Shown: positions 34,859 through 44,035, numbered from the stretch's first letter. The stretch: 64,000 nt of DNA from Acidobacteria bacterium UBA7540 (GCA_002478145.1 DLMI01000162.1:1-64000), one strand, 5' to 3'. Notes: generated from the letters alone by a model not told the origin. Program-made: numbers and translations.

Positions 34859-35770
34859 ATGGCCCAAGAACAAACGCCGAATGAAAGCAAAGAGAAGAGA
34901 GTGAGATTGATTCGCCCCTCGATCGTCTTGCTCTGCGGGCCCGCTGCCTGCGGAAAGTCGACTTTTGCGCGGCGCCTCTTTCGCCCCACGCAAATCATCT
35001 CTTCGGACTGGGCGCGAGCTCGAGTGTGCGACGACGAGCGGGATCAGCGTTATCAAACCCAGGCGTTCGCTCTCGTCCACTACCTCACGGAATTGCGACT
35101 GGGCTTGAACCGGCTGTGTGTGGTGGATTCCACCGCGCTCACTCAGCACCATCGGAAGGAATATCTTGAATTGGCAAAGAGGTTTCAGGTTCCTTGCGTG
35201 GTTTTCGTTTTTGATGTTCCGCTCGAGAAATGTGTGGAGCGTGACCGATCGCGCCAGAGGACGGTAGGACGTCCTGTGATCGAGCGCCAGCACTTGGCTT
35301 TTGGGCAGACCAGGACGGACATTCGGCAGGAAGGATTTGACGAGATCATCGAACTGGGCGACGAAGACATGGACAAGGTTCAGATTGAGATTATCTTTCG
35401 CCCCATTTCGCAGCCTCCGGGGATGCCGGGCCGGCGTCCGCAAGGTGAAACCCGCCATACTCCTCGCCCCTGGCAGCAGGGAACTGGAAGGGGGCCTGCC
35501 GTCCGTGAGGCAAAGCCGCCTTCGCTCATGCACCCTCCAGGCCCCTCGGGCGAGCAAACCAAGCCTGAAGTCCGGCCTGCGAGTTCGCCCTCGCAGGCGC
35601 CTTCTGCTCCTACAACAGAGCTCAGGCAAGCCCCCACTGTTGCTGGACCTCCTGCGCCTGTCGAGGCTCTTCCGCCGCCCTCGCAGAGCAGAACCCAGAC
35701 CACCCCCAGTGAAACGGCCGCACCGCCTGCTACACCTCAAGGCAATCCGGGTGGGCAGAACCATTCGTAG
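34859..35770 (+). CDS. P-loop kinase (polynucleotide-kinase-like) with Pro-rich tail
   Basis: 303 residues. Kinase domain about 20-175: Walker A VLLCGPAACGKSTFARRLF, an SSDWARARVCDDE segment like the Pnkp/Zeta-type acceptor loop, VDSTALTQHHRKEYLELA as Walker B region, and RDRSRQRTVGRPVIERQ as the lid. From about 185 the chain is Pro/Gln/Arg-rich low complexity with no fold. Similar stand-alone Pnkp-kinase-like proteins are common, but their substrates are mostly unknown. The disordered tail is unusual. No neighbours suggest a pathway. Confidence 0.8.
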   Translation: MAQEQTPNESKEKRVRLIRPSIVLLCGPAACGKSTFARRLFRPTQIISSDWARARVCDDERDQRYQTQAFALVHYLTELRLGLNRLCVVDSTALTQHHRKEYLELAKRFQVPCVVFVFDVPLEKCVERDRSRQRTVGRPVIERQHLAFGQTRTDIRQEGFDEIIELGDEDMDKVQIEIIFRPISQPPGMPGRRPQGETRHTPRPWQQGTGRGPAVREAKPPSLMHPPGPSGEQTKPEVRPASSPSQAPSAPTTELRQAPTVAGPPAPVEALPPPSQSRTQTTPSETAAPPATPQGNPGGQNHS

Positions 35771-35772
35771 TG

Positions 35773-35935
35773 TAGCGCCCACGAATTTTGAAGTGTGGCC
35801 CGCCGCGGCGGGCGGCCGCTTTTGCGTCTCGAACTTGCTTGAGGCGACGCCGTAGCGCTGACCCCGCAGGGCGGGGTCAGCACGATGGGAAAGCAAAATG
35901 CCGATCCCGCAATGCGGGATCGGCGCTACAAGGTC
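35773..35935. repeat. gtagcgc palindromic repeats
   Basis: GACCCCGCAGGGCGGGGTCA at 35860 and GCCGATCCCGCAATGCGGGA near 35901 are perfect palindromes inside gtagcgc...gcgctaca frames. Same family as 23584-23680. Confidence 0.85.
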
Positions 35936-35965
35936 CGTTGAGGCGGGCAGTGCCGTTCGAGTAGA

Positions 35966-36367
35966 TTAGCGGTCCGTCCTTCCGTCCAGGCGGTCATACA
36001 CGGTTCGAGCGCAGGTTGAGCCTAAGGACTCGTTGTAAAGGGACGGCAAGCGAAGGATCTCGCGCACTTCCTCATCAAAGCGGTGGAGTGTCTCGAGTTC
36101 GGCTTTTCGAATGGGGAACCTAGTGGCCCGGTGGCGCCAGAACTTCTGGTAGCCGCGATCCTCGAGTTCGCAGTCGAGGCCGCGGATTTGGAAATAAGGC
36201 GGGCCTAGAGGAAGCCAGGCTTGCTCTGGCTTCAGTTCCAGGTATTGCAGGCAGTTGTATTTCTTTACGCCGATTGAGCCAGGGGATATGCCAGCCTCCA
36301 CAATCTCAAAACCGGCGGCGGTAAATTGTTTCCGAATGTCGGTCGTCACTAGCTGCTCTTGTCCCAT
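35966..36367 (-). CDS. Hypothetical protein
   Basis: 133 residues from the ATG at 36367 (frame open to a GTG at 36391). Not a family I can name. It is a mixed alpha/beta soluble protein with a Trp/Tyr-rich centre (LELKPEQAWLPLGPPYFQIR) and a charged helical end (KAELETLHRFDEEVREILRL). No signal peptide or membrane segment. Composition is ordinary for this genome and the frame is free of repeats, so it is probably real. It is convergent with the kinase gene. Confidence 0.55.
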   Translation of the reverse strand: MGQEQLVTTDIRKQFTAAGFEIVEAGISPGSIGVKKYNCLQYLELKPEQAWLPLGPPYFQIRGLDCELEDRGYQKFWRHRATRFPIRKAELETLHRFDEEVREILRLPSLYNESLGSTCARTVYDRLDGRTDR

Positions 36368-36601
36368 CCCATTCGACTCCACAAAGTTCACAAGCTCGCA
36401 ATCCAGACCCTAGAATGTGAATCTAATCTATTGATGGCAAGAAGCGCAAGGGCTGGGTTACAGGATGTAGGGCGGGGGCTTGCCCCGGCCACCGGAGTTT
36501 CTACATTTTTGCTGAGATTTTCTGGCCTTGCGCGACTTGCCCTCTCCCCCAAGGGGGAGAGGGGAGAATGAATTGAATTACCGCGGCTTGGCGCCGCAGA
36601 T

Positions 36602-36630
36602 TTGGCGGCCCGGGCAGGTCTCAGTATAAT
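36602..36630 (+). promoter_or_regulatory. Candidate sigma-70 promoter of the JAMM/cys cluster
   Basis: TTGGCG at 36602-36607, exactly 17 bp, TATAAT at 36625-36630; initiation near 36637, some 55 bases before the JAMM protease ATG. Confidence 0.7.
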
Positions 36631-36692
36631 AATTACGCAAGATATGTAACGCGCGGAGCCCTAAGAGATTTTTGATTTACTCCAGGCGGGCC

Positions 36693-37166
36693 ATGACTCT
36701 GAAACTAGGGGATGTGCATCGGGAAGCCATCCGGCGACACAGCGCAGGGGACTACCCCAGTGAATGCTGCGGGGTGTTGCTAGGGAAGGCGGAAGTAGAC
36801 GCGAAGCGTGTGACGGAAGTTGTGGCGCTCAAGAACCTGCGGCATGATCCGGGTCGTGCGCAGAAGCTATTGCCGGTGGATGATCCGGTCCGGGAAACGG
36901 AGCGCAACCGTTTCCTGATCGATCCGCTCGACCAGTTGCGGGTGGAGAAGGATGCGCGAGCGAGGGGTTCAGAGGTTCTGGGTTACTACCATTCTCACCC
37001 CGATCATCCGGCGCGGCCTTCGATTTACGACCGCGAACATGCCTGGCCGTGGTATTCTTATGTTATAATCTCGGTTGAACGGGGCGTCCCGAAGGATTTG
37101 ACGAGCTGGGTTTTGGCAGAGGATCGCTGGGCTTTTCGCGCGGAGCAGGTTGAGATAGTGGGTTGA
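36693..37166 (+). CDS. JAMM/MPN+ metalloprotease (Mec-like)
   Basis: 157 residues from the ATG at 36693 (AGGCGGG upstream). JAMM zinc protease: the Glu in YPSECCGVLLG and the HxHx(n)SxxD motif in YYHSHPDHPARPSIYD. In actinobacteria the homologue Mec releases cysteine from the CysO-cysteine adduct. Other prokaryotic JAMMs trim ubiquitin-like sulfur carriers to expose Gly-Gly. A CysO-like remnant and cysK follow on the same strand, matching the mec-cysO-cysM order. All metal ligands are present. Confidence 0.92.
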   Translation: MTLKLGDVHREAIRRHSAGDYPSECCGVLLGKAEVDAKRVTEVVALKNLRHDPGRAQKLLPVDDPVRETERNRFLIDPLDQLRVEKDARARGSEVLGYYHSHPDHPARPSIYDREHAWPWYSYVIISVERGVPKDLTSWVLAEDRWAFRAEQVEIVG

Positions 37167-37291
37167 CCGATTGAGGGCACTGCTTCCTCAAGTAAATGTT
37201 GAATCCTTCACGCTCAGAATGCATCGAATTAATTAAGGCGGGAAGGCTGCTGGCCGCGAGGCCGTCCGAAGCCGCATCCCGGGGAGCAAGA

Positions 37292-37411
37292 ATGCCGGTC
37301 AAGGTCATCATTTTCGTGCAAAGGGAACAAACTCCCCTGAATGAGAACGACGTGCTCGACATCGTTCCTTCCATTGCCGGCGGTACGGCCCTCCGTTGTA
37401 TCTGTAGTTAG
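37292..37411 (+). pseudogene. CysO/ThiS-type sulfur carrier with internal deletion
   Basis: A 39-residue frame from the ATG at 37292, with ribosome site GGGGAG at 37281-37286. It starts MPVKV, like the first strand of CysO/MoaD proteins, then jumps to FVQREQTPLNENDVLDIVPS and IAGG, which match the last third of the family. The roughly 50 residues between are missing, and the chain runs on past Gly-Gly with TALRCICS before stopping. A normal carrier is about 90 residues and ends in Gly-Gly. Most likely a decayed gene, unless the JAMM protease trims the tail. The frame is open upstream to 37196 but without family features. Confidence 0.75.
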
Positions 37412-37559
37412 CCTGGGCTCCCATCCCGAGGTCTCGGGATGGTGAATCCCGGGCGCACCCGTCACCCGCGACCCCAAGCAATACTGAATAGCGTGTTGTC
37501 ATAGGCCGGCCTTGAAGCCGGGTTTCAGAGCACACAATTCACTATCGAGAGGATACTCA

Positions 37560-38516
37560 ATGTCGAACATTTACCAGGATAACTCTTTCAGTATCGGAAG
37601 GACTCCGCTCATACGGCTTAACCGGGTGACCGACGGAGCCAAAGCAACCGTTTTGGCCAAGATCGAGGGCCGCGGCCCGGGCTATTCCGTGAAGGACCGG
37701 ATCGGGGCGGCGATGATTTGGGACGCCGAGGAGAGAGGTGTCTTGACACCAGGCATGGAGATCATTGAGCCCACCAGCGGCAATACGGGAATCGCTCTGG
37801 CATTTGTTGCCGCCGCGCGAGGCTACAAGTTGACGCTTACCATGCCCGAGACCATGTCGCTCGAGCGTCGTCGAGTGATGGCAGCTCTGGGCGCCAGCTT
37901 GATCCTCACCCCGGGGCCGGAGGGCATGCCCGGTGCGATCAGGAGGGCGCAGGAGATTCATCAATCTGATGTCAACCATTATTTCCTGCCTCAGCAGTTT
38001 GAGAATCCTGCCAATCCCGCAATCCACGAAAAGACCACCGGGCCCGAAATCTGGGACGACACCGATGGGACAATTGACGTGTTAGTGTCTGGGGTGGGGA
38101 CGGGCGGCACCATCACCGGCGTTTCCCGCTTTATCAAGAAAACCAAGCGCAAACATATCCTGTCGGTGGCGGTCGAGCCGACGGGGAGCCCCGTCTTGAC
38201 TCAATTCACTTCTGGTCAGCCCTTGAAGCCCGGTCCGCACAAGATCCAGGGACTCGGAGGCGGCTTCGTTCCGAAGGTTCTCGACCTGTCGCTTGTGGAC
38301 CGTATTGAGCAGGTCTCGAACGAAGAGGCGATTGAATTTGGCCGGCGGCTAACGAGGGAGGAAGGTGTCCTGAGTGGCATTTCCTGCGGCGCCGCGACGG
38401 CCGTGGCCGTGCGACTGGCGAAGCAGCCGGAGTTTGCCGGGAAGATCATCGTTACGGTCTTGCCGGATTCCGGTGAGCGATACTTATCCACCGTGCTCTT
38501 TGAGGGAATCGGCTAG
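37560..38516 (+). CDS. cysK: Cysteine synthase A (O-acetylserine sulfhydrylase)
   Basis: 318 residues from the ATG at 37560, with GAGAGGA ten bases upstream. PLP enzyme, fold type II: the PLP Lys in [16 protein letters not shown], the substrate loop [29 protein letters not shown], the phosphate loop [15 protein letters not shown], and [13 protein letters not shown]. It makes cysteine from O-acetylserine and sulfide. The pattern is CysK-type rather than the CysO-using CysM type, which agrees with the carrier gene having decayed. cysE follows on the same strand. Confidence 0.95.
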   Translation: MSNIYQDNSFSIGRTPLIRLNRVTDGAKATVLAKIEGRGPGYSVKDRIGAAMIWDAEERGVLTPGMEIIEPTSGNTGIALAFVAAARGYKLTLTMPETMSLERRRVMAALGASLILTPGPEGMPGAIRRAQEIHQSDVNHYFLPQQFENPANPAIHEKTTGPEIWDDTDGTIDVLVSGVGTGGTITGVSRFIKKTKRKHILSVAVEPTGSPVLTQFTSGQPLKPGPHKIQGLGGGFVPKVLDLSLVDRIEQVSNEEAIEFGRRLTREEGVLSGISCGAATAVAVRLAKQPEFAGKIIVTVLPDSGERYLSTVLFEGIG

Positions 38517-38521
38517 TGTGC

Positions 38522-38702
38522 GGGGCGAGGAGTCGAGAAGTCGAGGAGTCAAGGAGTCGAGAACTCGATAAGTTGAGGAGTCAAGAACTCGAGAAGTTGG
38601 GTCGAAGGCCGAGGGTGGGAATCTCTTGACTCCTCGGCTCTTAGGGCGGACCTCGAAGGTGGAAACTTCTCGACCCCTCGACTCTCGACTCCTCGACTCA
38701 TT
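38522..38702. repeat. Mirror gaggagtcgagaag repeats
   Basis: Tandem GAGTCGAGAAGTCGAGGAGT units at 38527-38600 face GACTCTCGACTCCTCGACTC near 38680-38700. The whole cysK-cysE gap is thus one long imperfect hairpin. Confidence 0.9.
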
Positions 38703-38717
38703 AAAGGTTAACAAACC

Positions 38718-39641
38718 ATGGATGATAAACGTTTAGAGAACCTAGCAAGCGAATTTAGGGTGGCGCTGGATGCGCAACTTTCAGGCGATTACGGGTGCGA
38801 GTTTCGGCTCCCCAGCCGAGAAGCCGCGGCGCAAATCTGCCGCCACTACCTCGAGCTGCTCTTCCCTGTATTTTATCAGGGCCAGGGCGCGGAACTGGAC
38901 CGCGCGGCGACAGGAGCCAGGCATTACCTGGTCGAGATGGAAACGCTGTTGCGTGAGCAATTGTGCTCTGCCATACGCTTCGATCGGCGTTGCCAAGGGG
39001 ATCAGTCTCCAGTCGACATTGAGGACCGTGCCCAGGAGCTGACCGAACATCTGTTCGGCCAGTTTCCGGAGCTGGCGAGGTTATTGGCCTCGGATATCGA
39101 AGCGGCTTTCCGGAATGATCCCGCCGCCGCCAGCCATGAGGAGATTCTACTCAGCTACCCTTGCATGGAGGCCATTACCGTGCAGCGCCTGGCGCACCGG
39201 CTCTACCTGATGGGAGTGCCTTTCCTTCCCCGTATGATGACCGAGGTGGCGCACAGCCACACCGGCATCGATATCAATCCCGGCGCTTCGATTGGCGAGT
39301 CGTTCTTCATCGATCATGGGACGGGCGTGGTGATCGGCGAAACCGCCACCATCGGCAGAAGGGTGACTCTTTACCACGGTGTTACGCTGGGCGCATTCAA
39401 TCCGCTTCGAAAGGATGAACAAGGTCAACTTCGTCGAGGGCAGGAGAATAAGCGGCACCCCGACCTCGAGGATCATGTCACCATTTACCCCAACGCCACC
39501 ATCCTGGGGGGCGATACACGCGTTGGCCATCACAGCATCATCGGGGGTTACGTGTGGCTCACGCACTCCGTGCAACCCCACAGCAAGGTGACGCTCAAAG
39601 ACCCTGAACTGGTTATCCTGAACGGCGAGCCAAAAGGCTAA
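38718..39641 (+). CDS. cysE: Serine O-acetyltransferase
   Basis: 307 residues. An N-terminal helical SAT domain of about 170 residues is followed by the left-handed beta-helix: [70 protein letters not shown]. The catalytic His/Asp pair is in IDHGTG and DINPG. It makes O-acetylserine for CysK. The long N-terminus and the absence of a C-terminal Ile tail point to a form that may not dock onto CysK in the E. coli manner. Confidence 0.94.
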   Translation: MDDKRLENLASEFRVALDAQLSGDYGCEFRLPSREAAAQICRHYLELLFPVFYQGQGAELDRAATGARHYLVEMETLLREQLCSAIRFDRRCQGDQSPVDIEDRAQELTEHLFGQFPELARLLASDIEAAFRNDPAAASHEEILLSYPCMEAITVQRLAHRLYLMGVPFLPRMMTEVAHSHTGIDINPGASIGESFFIDHGTGVVIGETATIGRRVTLYHGVTLGAFNPLRKDEQGQLRRGQENKRHPDLEDHVTIYPNATILGGDTRVGHHSIIGGYVWLTHSVQPHSKVTLKDPELVILNGEPKG

Positions 39642-39699
39642 GGTCGTAACCTTGAGCCGCCCTCACGCTTGTGATGCTATTCTGTTAGTGGAGGTTCAA

Positions 39700-40182
39700 A
39701 TGGCATTGAAGATCGGAGACGAGGCGCCCGATTTCAGGCTCAGCTCGACGATGGGCGCCACCCAAGACGAGTTTCAGCTTTCCGCCTATCGTGGCAAAAA
39801 TGTGGTGGTCTGCTTTTACGCCCTTGACTTCACCCCGGTTTGACAGAACGAACTGTCGGCAATCCAAGCGGACCTCGCCAGGTTTGCCGGCCTGAACGCC
39901 CAGGTCATGGGCGTCTGCACCGACACGGTTTTCTGCCATATCGCCTTCCAAAAATCTCTTGGGGGTCTTCAGTTCCCCCTCGCTACGGACCGCTGGCCTT
40001 ACGCCAAAACAGCGGCGGATTATGGCATCTTTCCTCCCACAAAGCACCAGATACCCTTCGTCAACGATCGCGCGGTCTTCATTGTGGACGAGCATGGCAA
40101 GATCGCTTGGATAAAAATCTACGAGCTCAGACAGCAACCCGAAAACGCCGAGATCCTGGATGCGCTGAAGAGACTCGCCTGA
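39700..40182 (+). CDS. Selenocysteine peroxiredoxin (TGA at the peroxidatic residue)
   Basis: 160 residues if TGA at 39841-39843 is read as selenocysteine (residue 48). ATG at 39700 with GGAGG seven bases upstream. [20 protein letters not shown] and [13 protein letters not shown] are followed by TGA, then [38 protein letters not shown] and [20 protein letters not shown]. In Prx proteins the motif is FTPVC.NEL with the peroxidatic Cys exactly where TGA stands. The downstream 113 codons are in frame with no other lesion. A hairpin of bacterial SECIS type lies 11 bp past the TGA. The enzyme would reduce peroxides with a Sec residue. No sel genes are in the window, so decoding is unproven; a Cys-to-stop mutation is the alternative. 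Confidence 0.85.
39855..39891 (+). promoter_or_regulatory. SECIS-like hairpin
   Basis: Arms GTCGGCAATCC (39855-39865) and GGTTTGCCGGC (39881-39891) form an 11-position stem with one T-T mismatch. The apex has a 3-bp GCG/CGC stem with loop GACCT (39871-39875). The loop starts 27 bases after the TGA and begins with G, within the limits known for bacterial SECIS elements. Confidence 0.65.
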
Positions 40183-40356
40183 CAAGAAACTCCGTGGCGG
40201 CCTTTTCGTTTCTTGCGAAGAATCTCCCGGCTCGGCGCTCGCCCGGGGTTGGCTGGAACTGGAGGTTTTCGATTCACGATGGCCGATTGACAGTGGAGGA
40301 AGTTGCTACACCACTTATTCAATCGTCAATCGGCAATCGCCAATCAGTAATCGGTT

Positions 40357-40629
40357 ATGGACTTAGCGGAACTCGTCAGGAAATATACTGAGATCTCCGG
40401 AGGCTTTGGAGGGGCCGTACACCTCTCGCAATTCGGCCTTTCCAAAGCGCAGACGGAAAAGGTGATCTCCGCCTTCGATGACGACTATCAAATCAGTCGG
40501 TATATGGTGCTATCCCGCGAACGAGATGAAGAATTGGTTTCCTATGCGCCCGAGGCTCGCGTTTACTCCATTAACGGATTCGAGGTAAGTCATGTTTCCT
40601 TGAGTCCGGAGATACGGAAGGTTCTGTGA
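40357..40629 (+). CDS. Hypothetical protein
   Basis: 90 residues, no family I can name. Compact alpha/beta composition (LVRKYTEISGGFGGAVHLSQ, then FDDDYQISRYMVLSRERDEE and YSINGFEVSHVSLSPEIRKV), no signal peptide. Ribosome site weak. It lies between the Sec peroxiredoxin and a convergent exported protein, behind a cgattggcaatcgg repeat (about 40278-40350). Protein-like composition and lack of overlap with other genes support it being real. Confidence 0.6.
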   Translation: MDLAELVRKYTEISGGFGGAVHLSQFGLSKAQTEKVISAFDDDYQISRYMVLSRERDEELVSYAPEARVYSINGFEVSHVSLSPEIRKVL

Positions 40630-40715
40630 ACGAGGGTGGGATTGGGCGCTTGCGGCCAAAGACCGCACGAAGATTTGCGATGCTCTCCGCCGCATTGCGC
40701 GGGTCGCCGGGGCGG

Positions 40716-41330
40716 TTACTTCTTGCTGTCGGATATTCGATCCTCGACGTAGACCAAATGGAAAACGGTAAGGCCTCCTTTCGCCTCAATCCCTACCACG
40801 TGTTGCTCCTCCTTGGTGCCCGCCTTCAGGACGAACCCTCCGCTCTCCGGTCGGTCATCCTCGCAGCCCAGTTCATTTGAGGAGTTGCCCTTCTCCTTTT
40901 CGCCCGTTGGTTTGGAAGAGTTAGCACAATCCAAGACTCTGCCGTACTTCGCAAGGGCTTTGCGGTAGAACGCCGCGACTTTCTCGGGTGCGTCGTTCGA
41001 CTCCAGTTTCATCACGGCGAGCTTGAAACCAGAGGAGCCGCCCCAGAGGCCAAGTTGAACTGCGGAACTGCTGTCAGAATCATCCTTGTGTGGCCGCGCT
41101 CCCGGATATAAAGGCAAGCCTACGTCCTTCGCACTCGCCTCCTTGCTGGCGATAAATCCGACGCTGTTTCGGTGCTTGTCAGATTCGGTCGTGCCCGCGA
41201 CCTTCTTGTCTTGTGCGGCCAAGGGCAGAGCCGCCACAAACAGCAACCCCAGCACCGCGACTCGACCCGCCTCGCGCGACTTGAAACGAGCATCTTGGCC
41301 ACGCTCATGACCTGACCGCTGTGTATTCAT
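40716..41330 (-). CDS. Hypothetical exported protein
   Basis: 204 residues from the ATG at 41330, with GGGAGGTTGAG upstream. Signal peptide around residues 22-40 (VAVLGLLFVAALPLAAQ). A domain with DVGLPLYPGARPHKDDSDSS and APEKVAAFYRKALAKYG follows. The YPGA....V..FY...L segment is a recurring feature of acidobacterial exported proteins, from memory; function unknown. A Lys/Glu/Ser-rich linker follows, then a final strand pair VFHLVYVED. Confidence 0.75.
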   Translation of the reverse strand: MNTQRSGHERGQDARFKSREAGRVAVLGLLFVAALPLAAQDKKVAGTTESDKHRNSVGFIASKEASAKDVGLPLYPGARPHKDDSDSSSAVQLGLWGGSSGFKLAVMKLESNDAPEKVAAFYRKALAKYGRVLDCANSSKPTGEKEKGNSSNELGCEDDRPESGGFVLKAGTKEEQHVVGIEAKGGLTVFHLVYVEDRISDSKK

Positions 41331-41533
41331 CTCAACCTCCCCGCTGCCTCTATGTACGCGGCGCAAAGAAGCGAAGTTCCATGCTGTCGTCTAGCCGCCC
41401 GGTGGGTATTGCAGACACCCAGCGATCGTGATAAGGTTAGGGACATTAGGTCCATGCGGGCGGGGGTTGCTCTTGCTCGAAGGGTCTAAGGGCTTCGATC
41501 GAAGGCAGATCAGTCTATTAGAGAGGTGCATCC

Positions 41534-42400
41534 ATGAAGCGTAGGGATTTCTTGACCAAGTCGGCGATGGGCGTAGCTGCGGCGTGGCTGGGGTCAAAAA
41601 GATGGGCCGCCGCGATTCCGCCCGTCACAGGGAAGTTCAGCGCTGCGGATATTGTCGCCCTGGGCCAAACCGGCATCAAGACCTCGCGGTTGGCCTGCGG
41701 CACGGGGACGATGGGCGGGGATCATCATTCCAATCAAACGGCTTTGGGCATTCAGGGCCTCGCCGATTTGCTTTTGCAAGGATACGACCAGGGCTTGCGT
41801 TTCTTTGACACGGCTGATTCCTACGGATCACACGCCCACGTGGCGGCGGCCCTGAAGAAACTGCCGAGAGAAAAAATCACCGTCATGTCCAAGTCATGGT
41901 CACGCGACGCGGCAGGAATGCGCGCCGACATTGACCGCTTCCGTAAAGAACTGGGGACGGACTACATCGACATTCTCATGATGCACTGCCTGACTGACGA
42001 CGACTGGACCGGAAAGTGCCGGCCGGCCATGGACGTGATCTCGGAGGCGCAAGACAAGGGAATCGTCCGGGCTCATGGCTGCTCCTGCCATACGATCGGC
42101 GCACTCCGCGCCGCGGCGAAATCTCCCTGGGTCCAAGTCATGCTTTCGCGGGTGAACCCCATCGGGTCGCATATGGACGCAGACCCCGCCACCGTCGTCG
42201 ACACGCTTTGGACGGGGCGCGCGGCGGGCAAGGCCATCATCGGCATGAAGATCCTCGGTCAGGGTGACATGAGATCGCGTGCGGATGAGGCGCTGAAATA
42301 CGCGCTGTCGCTCGGCGTGCTGGATGCTTTCACTATCGGCGCCGAGAACCGCAACCAGCAACTCGACTTGATTAGGCGTATTGCTGCTGCCCATGCTTAA
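41534..42400 (+). CDS. Aldo/keto reductase family oxidoreductase with Tat signal
   Basis: 288 residues. Twin-arginine signal MKRRDFLTKSAMGVAAAWLG. The AKR barrel has the catalytic Asp and Tyr in FFDTADSYGSHAHV, Lys in ITVMSKSWS and His in DILMMHCLTDDDW. It should be exported folded, perhaps with bound cofactor. The C-terminal ferredoxin domain seen in some Tat-exported relatives is absent. Ribosome site GAGAGG. Substrate unknown. Confidence 0.9.
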   Translation: MKRRDFLTKSAMGVAAAWLGSKRWAAAIPPVTGKFSAADIVALGQTGIKTSRLACGTGTMGGDHHSNQTALGIQGLADLLLQGYDQGLRFFDTADSYGSHAHVAAALKKLPREKITVMSKSWSRDAAGMRADIDRFRKELGTDYIDILMMHCLTDDDWTGKCRPAMDVISEAQDKGIVRAHGCSCHTIGALRAAAKSPWVQVMLSRVNPIGSHMDADPATVVDTLWTGRAAGKAIIGMKILGQGDMRSRADEALKYALSLGVLDAFTIGAENRNQQLDLIRRIAAAHA

Positions 42401-42468
42401 TCGATCCATGAGAAACTCTTGCTTTGCTCTGAGCGGACCGGCTGTACCAGGGGCGGTTGCAAGAGGCA

Positions 42469-43923
42469 ATGAACCAACTTCTAAAAGCTCGTAGCGCCCG
42501 CTTCGCTGCCGCGCTGGTTTCCGGCGTACTGTTTTACTTCACGCTCGGACTCACGCCTTCGTGGCTGGCCGCTTGGCTGGCGCCCGTTCCCTTACTGCTT
42601 GCGGCCTTTCATGCCAGCCGGCGCGAGGCACGCCTGCTTGCTTGGCTGGCGGCGGCCATCGGCCTCAGCTCGAATTTCACCTACTACCTGAAGGTCACGG
42701 GAACGGTGGCGACGGTGGTGCTGCTGCTCCTGCAGGTTCTTGTCTGGGGCTTTTTCGCGATCCGGACGCGCGCCGCGGTGCTGGCCTCGCGAAACTGGCT
42801 GATAGTTTTCGTGTATCCCGTGCTGCTGGCCGCAATCGACACGCTGGTCTCCTTCTTCTCGCCGCATGGCACCTGGGGCACCTTCGTTTACACGCAGATG
42901 GACGCACTACCCGTCATCCAGATCGCTTCCGTGCTGGGTGCGCCCGCCGTCGTCTTCCTCGTCGGATTGTTCGCCTCCACGGTTGCGGTGGCGCTTTATC
43001 GCGGACTGCGGATCGAGCGCCCCTTGCTTGCCTACGGAGTTCCCCTGGTGTTAATCGCCGCTGGGCTCGGCTGCGGAGCGGTTCGCCTTCGCCAAGCCAA
43101 AACGGCGCCCACGGTGAGAATCGGAATCGTGGCGATCGACGACTTCATCGGCGGGAACACGCCGCCCGAACGCGCCGAGGCCGTGTGGCGCGGATATGAG
43201 GACACAGTGGCGAGACTCGCCAGGGAGGGCGCCCGCATCGTCGTGCTGCCGGAGAAGATTACCGCACTCGCGCCCGAGGAGGCCGCGAAGCGTCAACACG
43301 AACTGGCGTCGCTGGCACAGCGAACTGGGGTGTATTTGCTGGCGGGCGTGCAATTGAACCGCGCCGAGCGCAAGGACAACGCGTCGTGGCTGTTCAGTCC
43401 CACGGGAGAGCTGGTTGCCGAGTATCACAAGCAGCATCTTGTCCCGCACCTGGAGAGCGATCTTGCGCCGGGGAAAGAAGAGATTGTGCGCACCATCAGC
43501 GGCGCGCCTTTTGGGCTGGCGATCTGCCGCGACCTGATCTTCACCGATTTCGGGCGGCGTTACGGGCGGCTCGGCGTCTCCGCCATGCTCGTGCCGGCCT
43601 GGGACTTCTACCGCGACGCTTGGATGGCCTCGAGTGTGGCCGCTCTGCGCGGAGTCGAAAGCGGGTACTCGGTCGTCCGGGCGGGCCGCGAGAGCTATCT
43701 GAACGTCAGCGACCGCTACGGCCACACCATTGCGCGCCAGCGAAGCGATTATCTGCCCGGCAGCAGCGTGCTTGCCGACCTGCCTCTCGGTCCGGCCACT
43801 CCGACCCTCTACGCGCGCTACGGCAATGTCTTCGGCTGGCTCTCGGTGGCGGCATCAGCAATGATGATCGTTCTTGCGGGGCGGGCAGGAAATCAGCCCA
43901 AGCCCGCGACAGCAAACGCCTGA
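42469..43923 (+). CDS. Apolipoprotein N-acyltransferase-like membrane protein
   Basis: 484 residues from the ATG at 42469 (TTG at 42457 possible). About six transmembrane helices fill residues 10-205. A carbon-nitrogen hydrolase domain follows with the triad Glu (VVLPEKI, near 262), Lys (YHKQHLVPH, near 320) and Cys (GLAICRDLIF, near 353). This is the Lnt plan, which transfers the third acyl chain onto lipoproteins. Identity to Lnt is not certain, since nitrilase-membrane fusions of other function exist and PEKI replaces the usual PE(S/T). Confidence 0.82.
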   Translation: MNQLLKARSARFAAALVSGVLFYFTLGLTPSWLAAWLAPVPLLLAAFHASRREARLLAWLAAAIGLSSNFTYYLKVTGTVATVVLLLLQVLVWGFFAIRTRAAVLASRNWLIVFVYPVLLAAIDTLVSFFSPHGTWGTFVYTQMDALPVIQIASVLGAPAVVFLVGLFASTVAVALYRGLRIERPLLAYGVPLVLIAAGLGCGAVRLRQAKTAPTVRIGIVAIDDFIGGNTPPERAEAVWRGYEDTVARLAREGARIVVLPEKITALAPEEAAKRQHELASLAQRTGVYLLAGVQLNRAERKDNASWLFSPTGELVAEYHKQHLVPHLESDLAPGKEEIVRTISGAPFGLAICRDLIFTDFGRRYGRLGVSAMLVPAWDFYRDAWMASSVAALRGVESGYSVVRAGRESYLNVSDRYGHTIARQRSDYLPGSSVLADLPLGPATPTLYARYGNVFGWLSVAASAMMIVLAGRAGNQPKPATANA

Positions 43924-44035
43924 CTCGAATTTCTCACCACGGGCAAAGGGCGGTCCTGCAGGGCGTGAGCGCCGCTACTTTCAACTTTCGACTAGCGACT
44001 TCGCCAGGCGTGGAACGTGCATCACCATTTTGGTG

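Noticed and set aside
39652..39843. Short truncated peroxiredoxin ending at the TGA, plus a separate downstream frame
   Set aside because: The two frames are in register and together form one complete peroxiredoxin; the TGA stands at the catalytic Cys with a SECIS-like hairpin, so a Sec codon is more likely than two genes.
40626..40880. Plus-strand 84-codon frame at the end of a small hypothetical gene
   Set aside because: Mostly antisense to the exported protein at 40716-41330, with no domain and no ribosome site.
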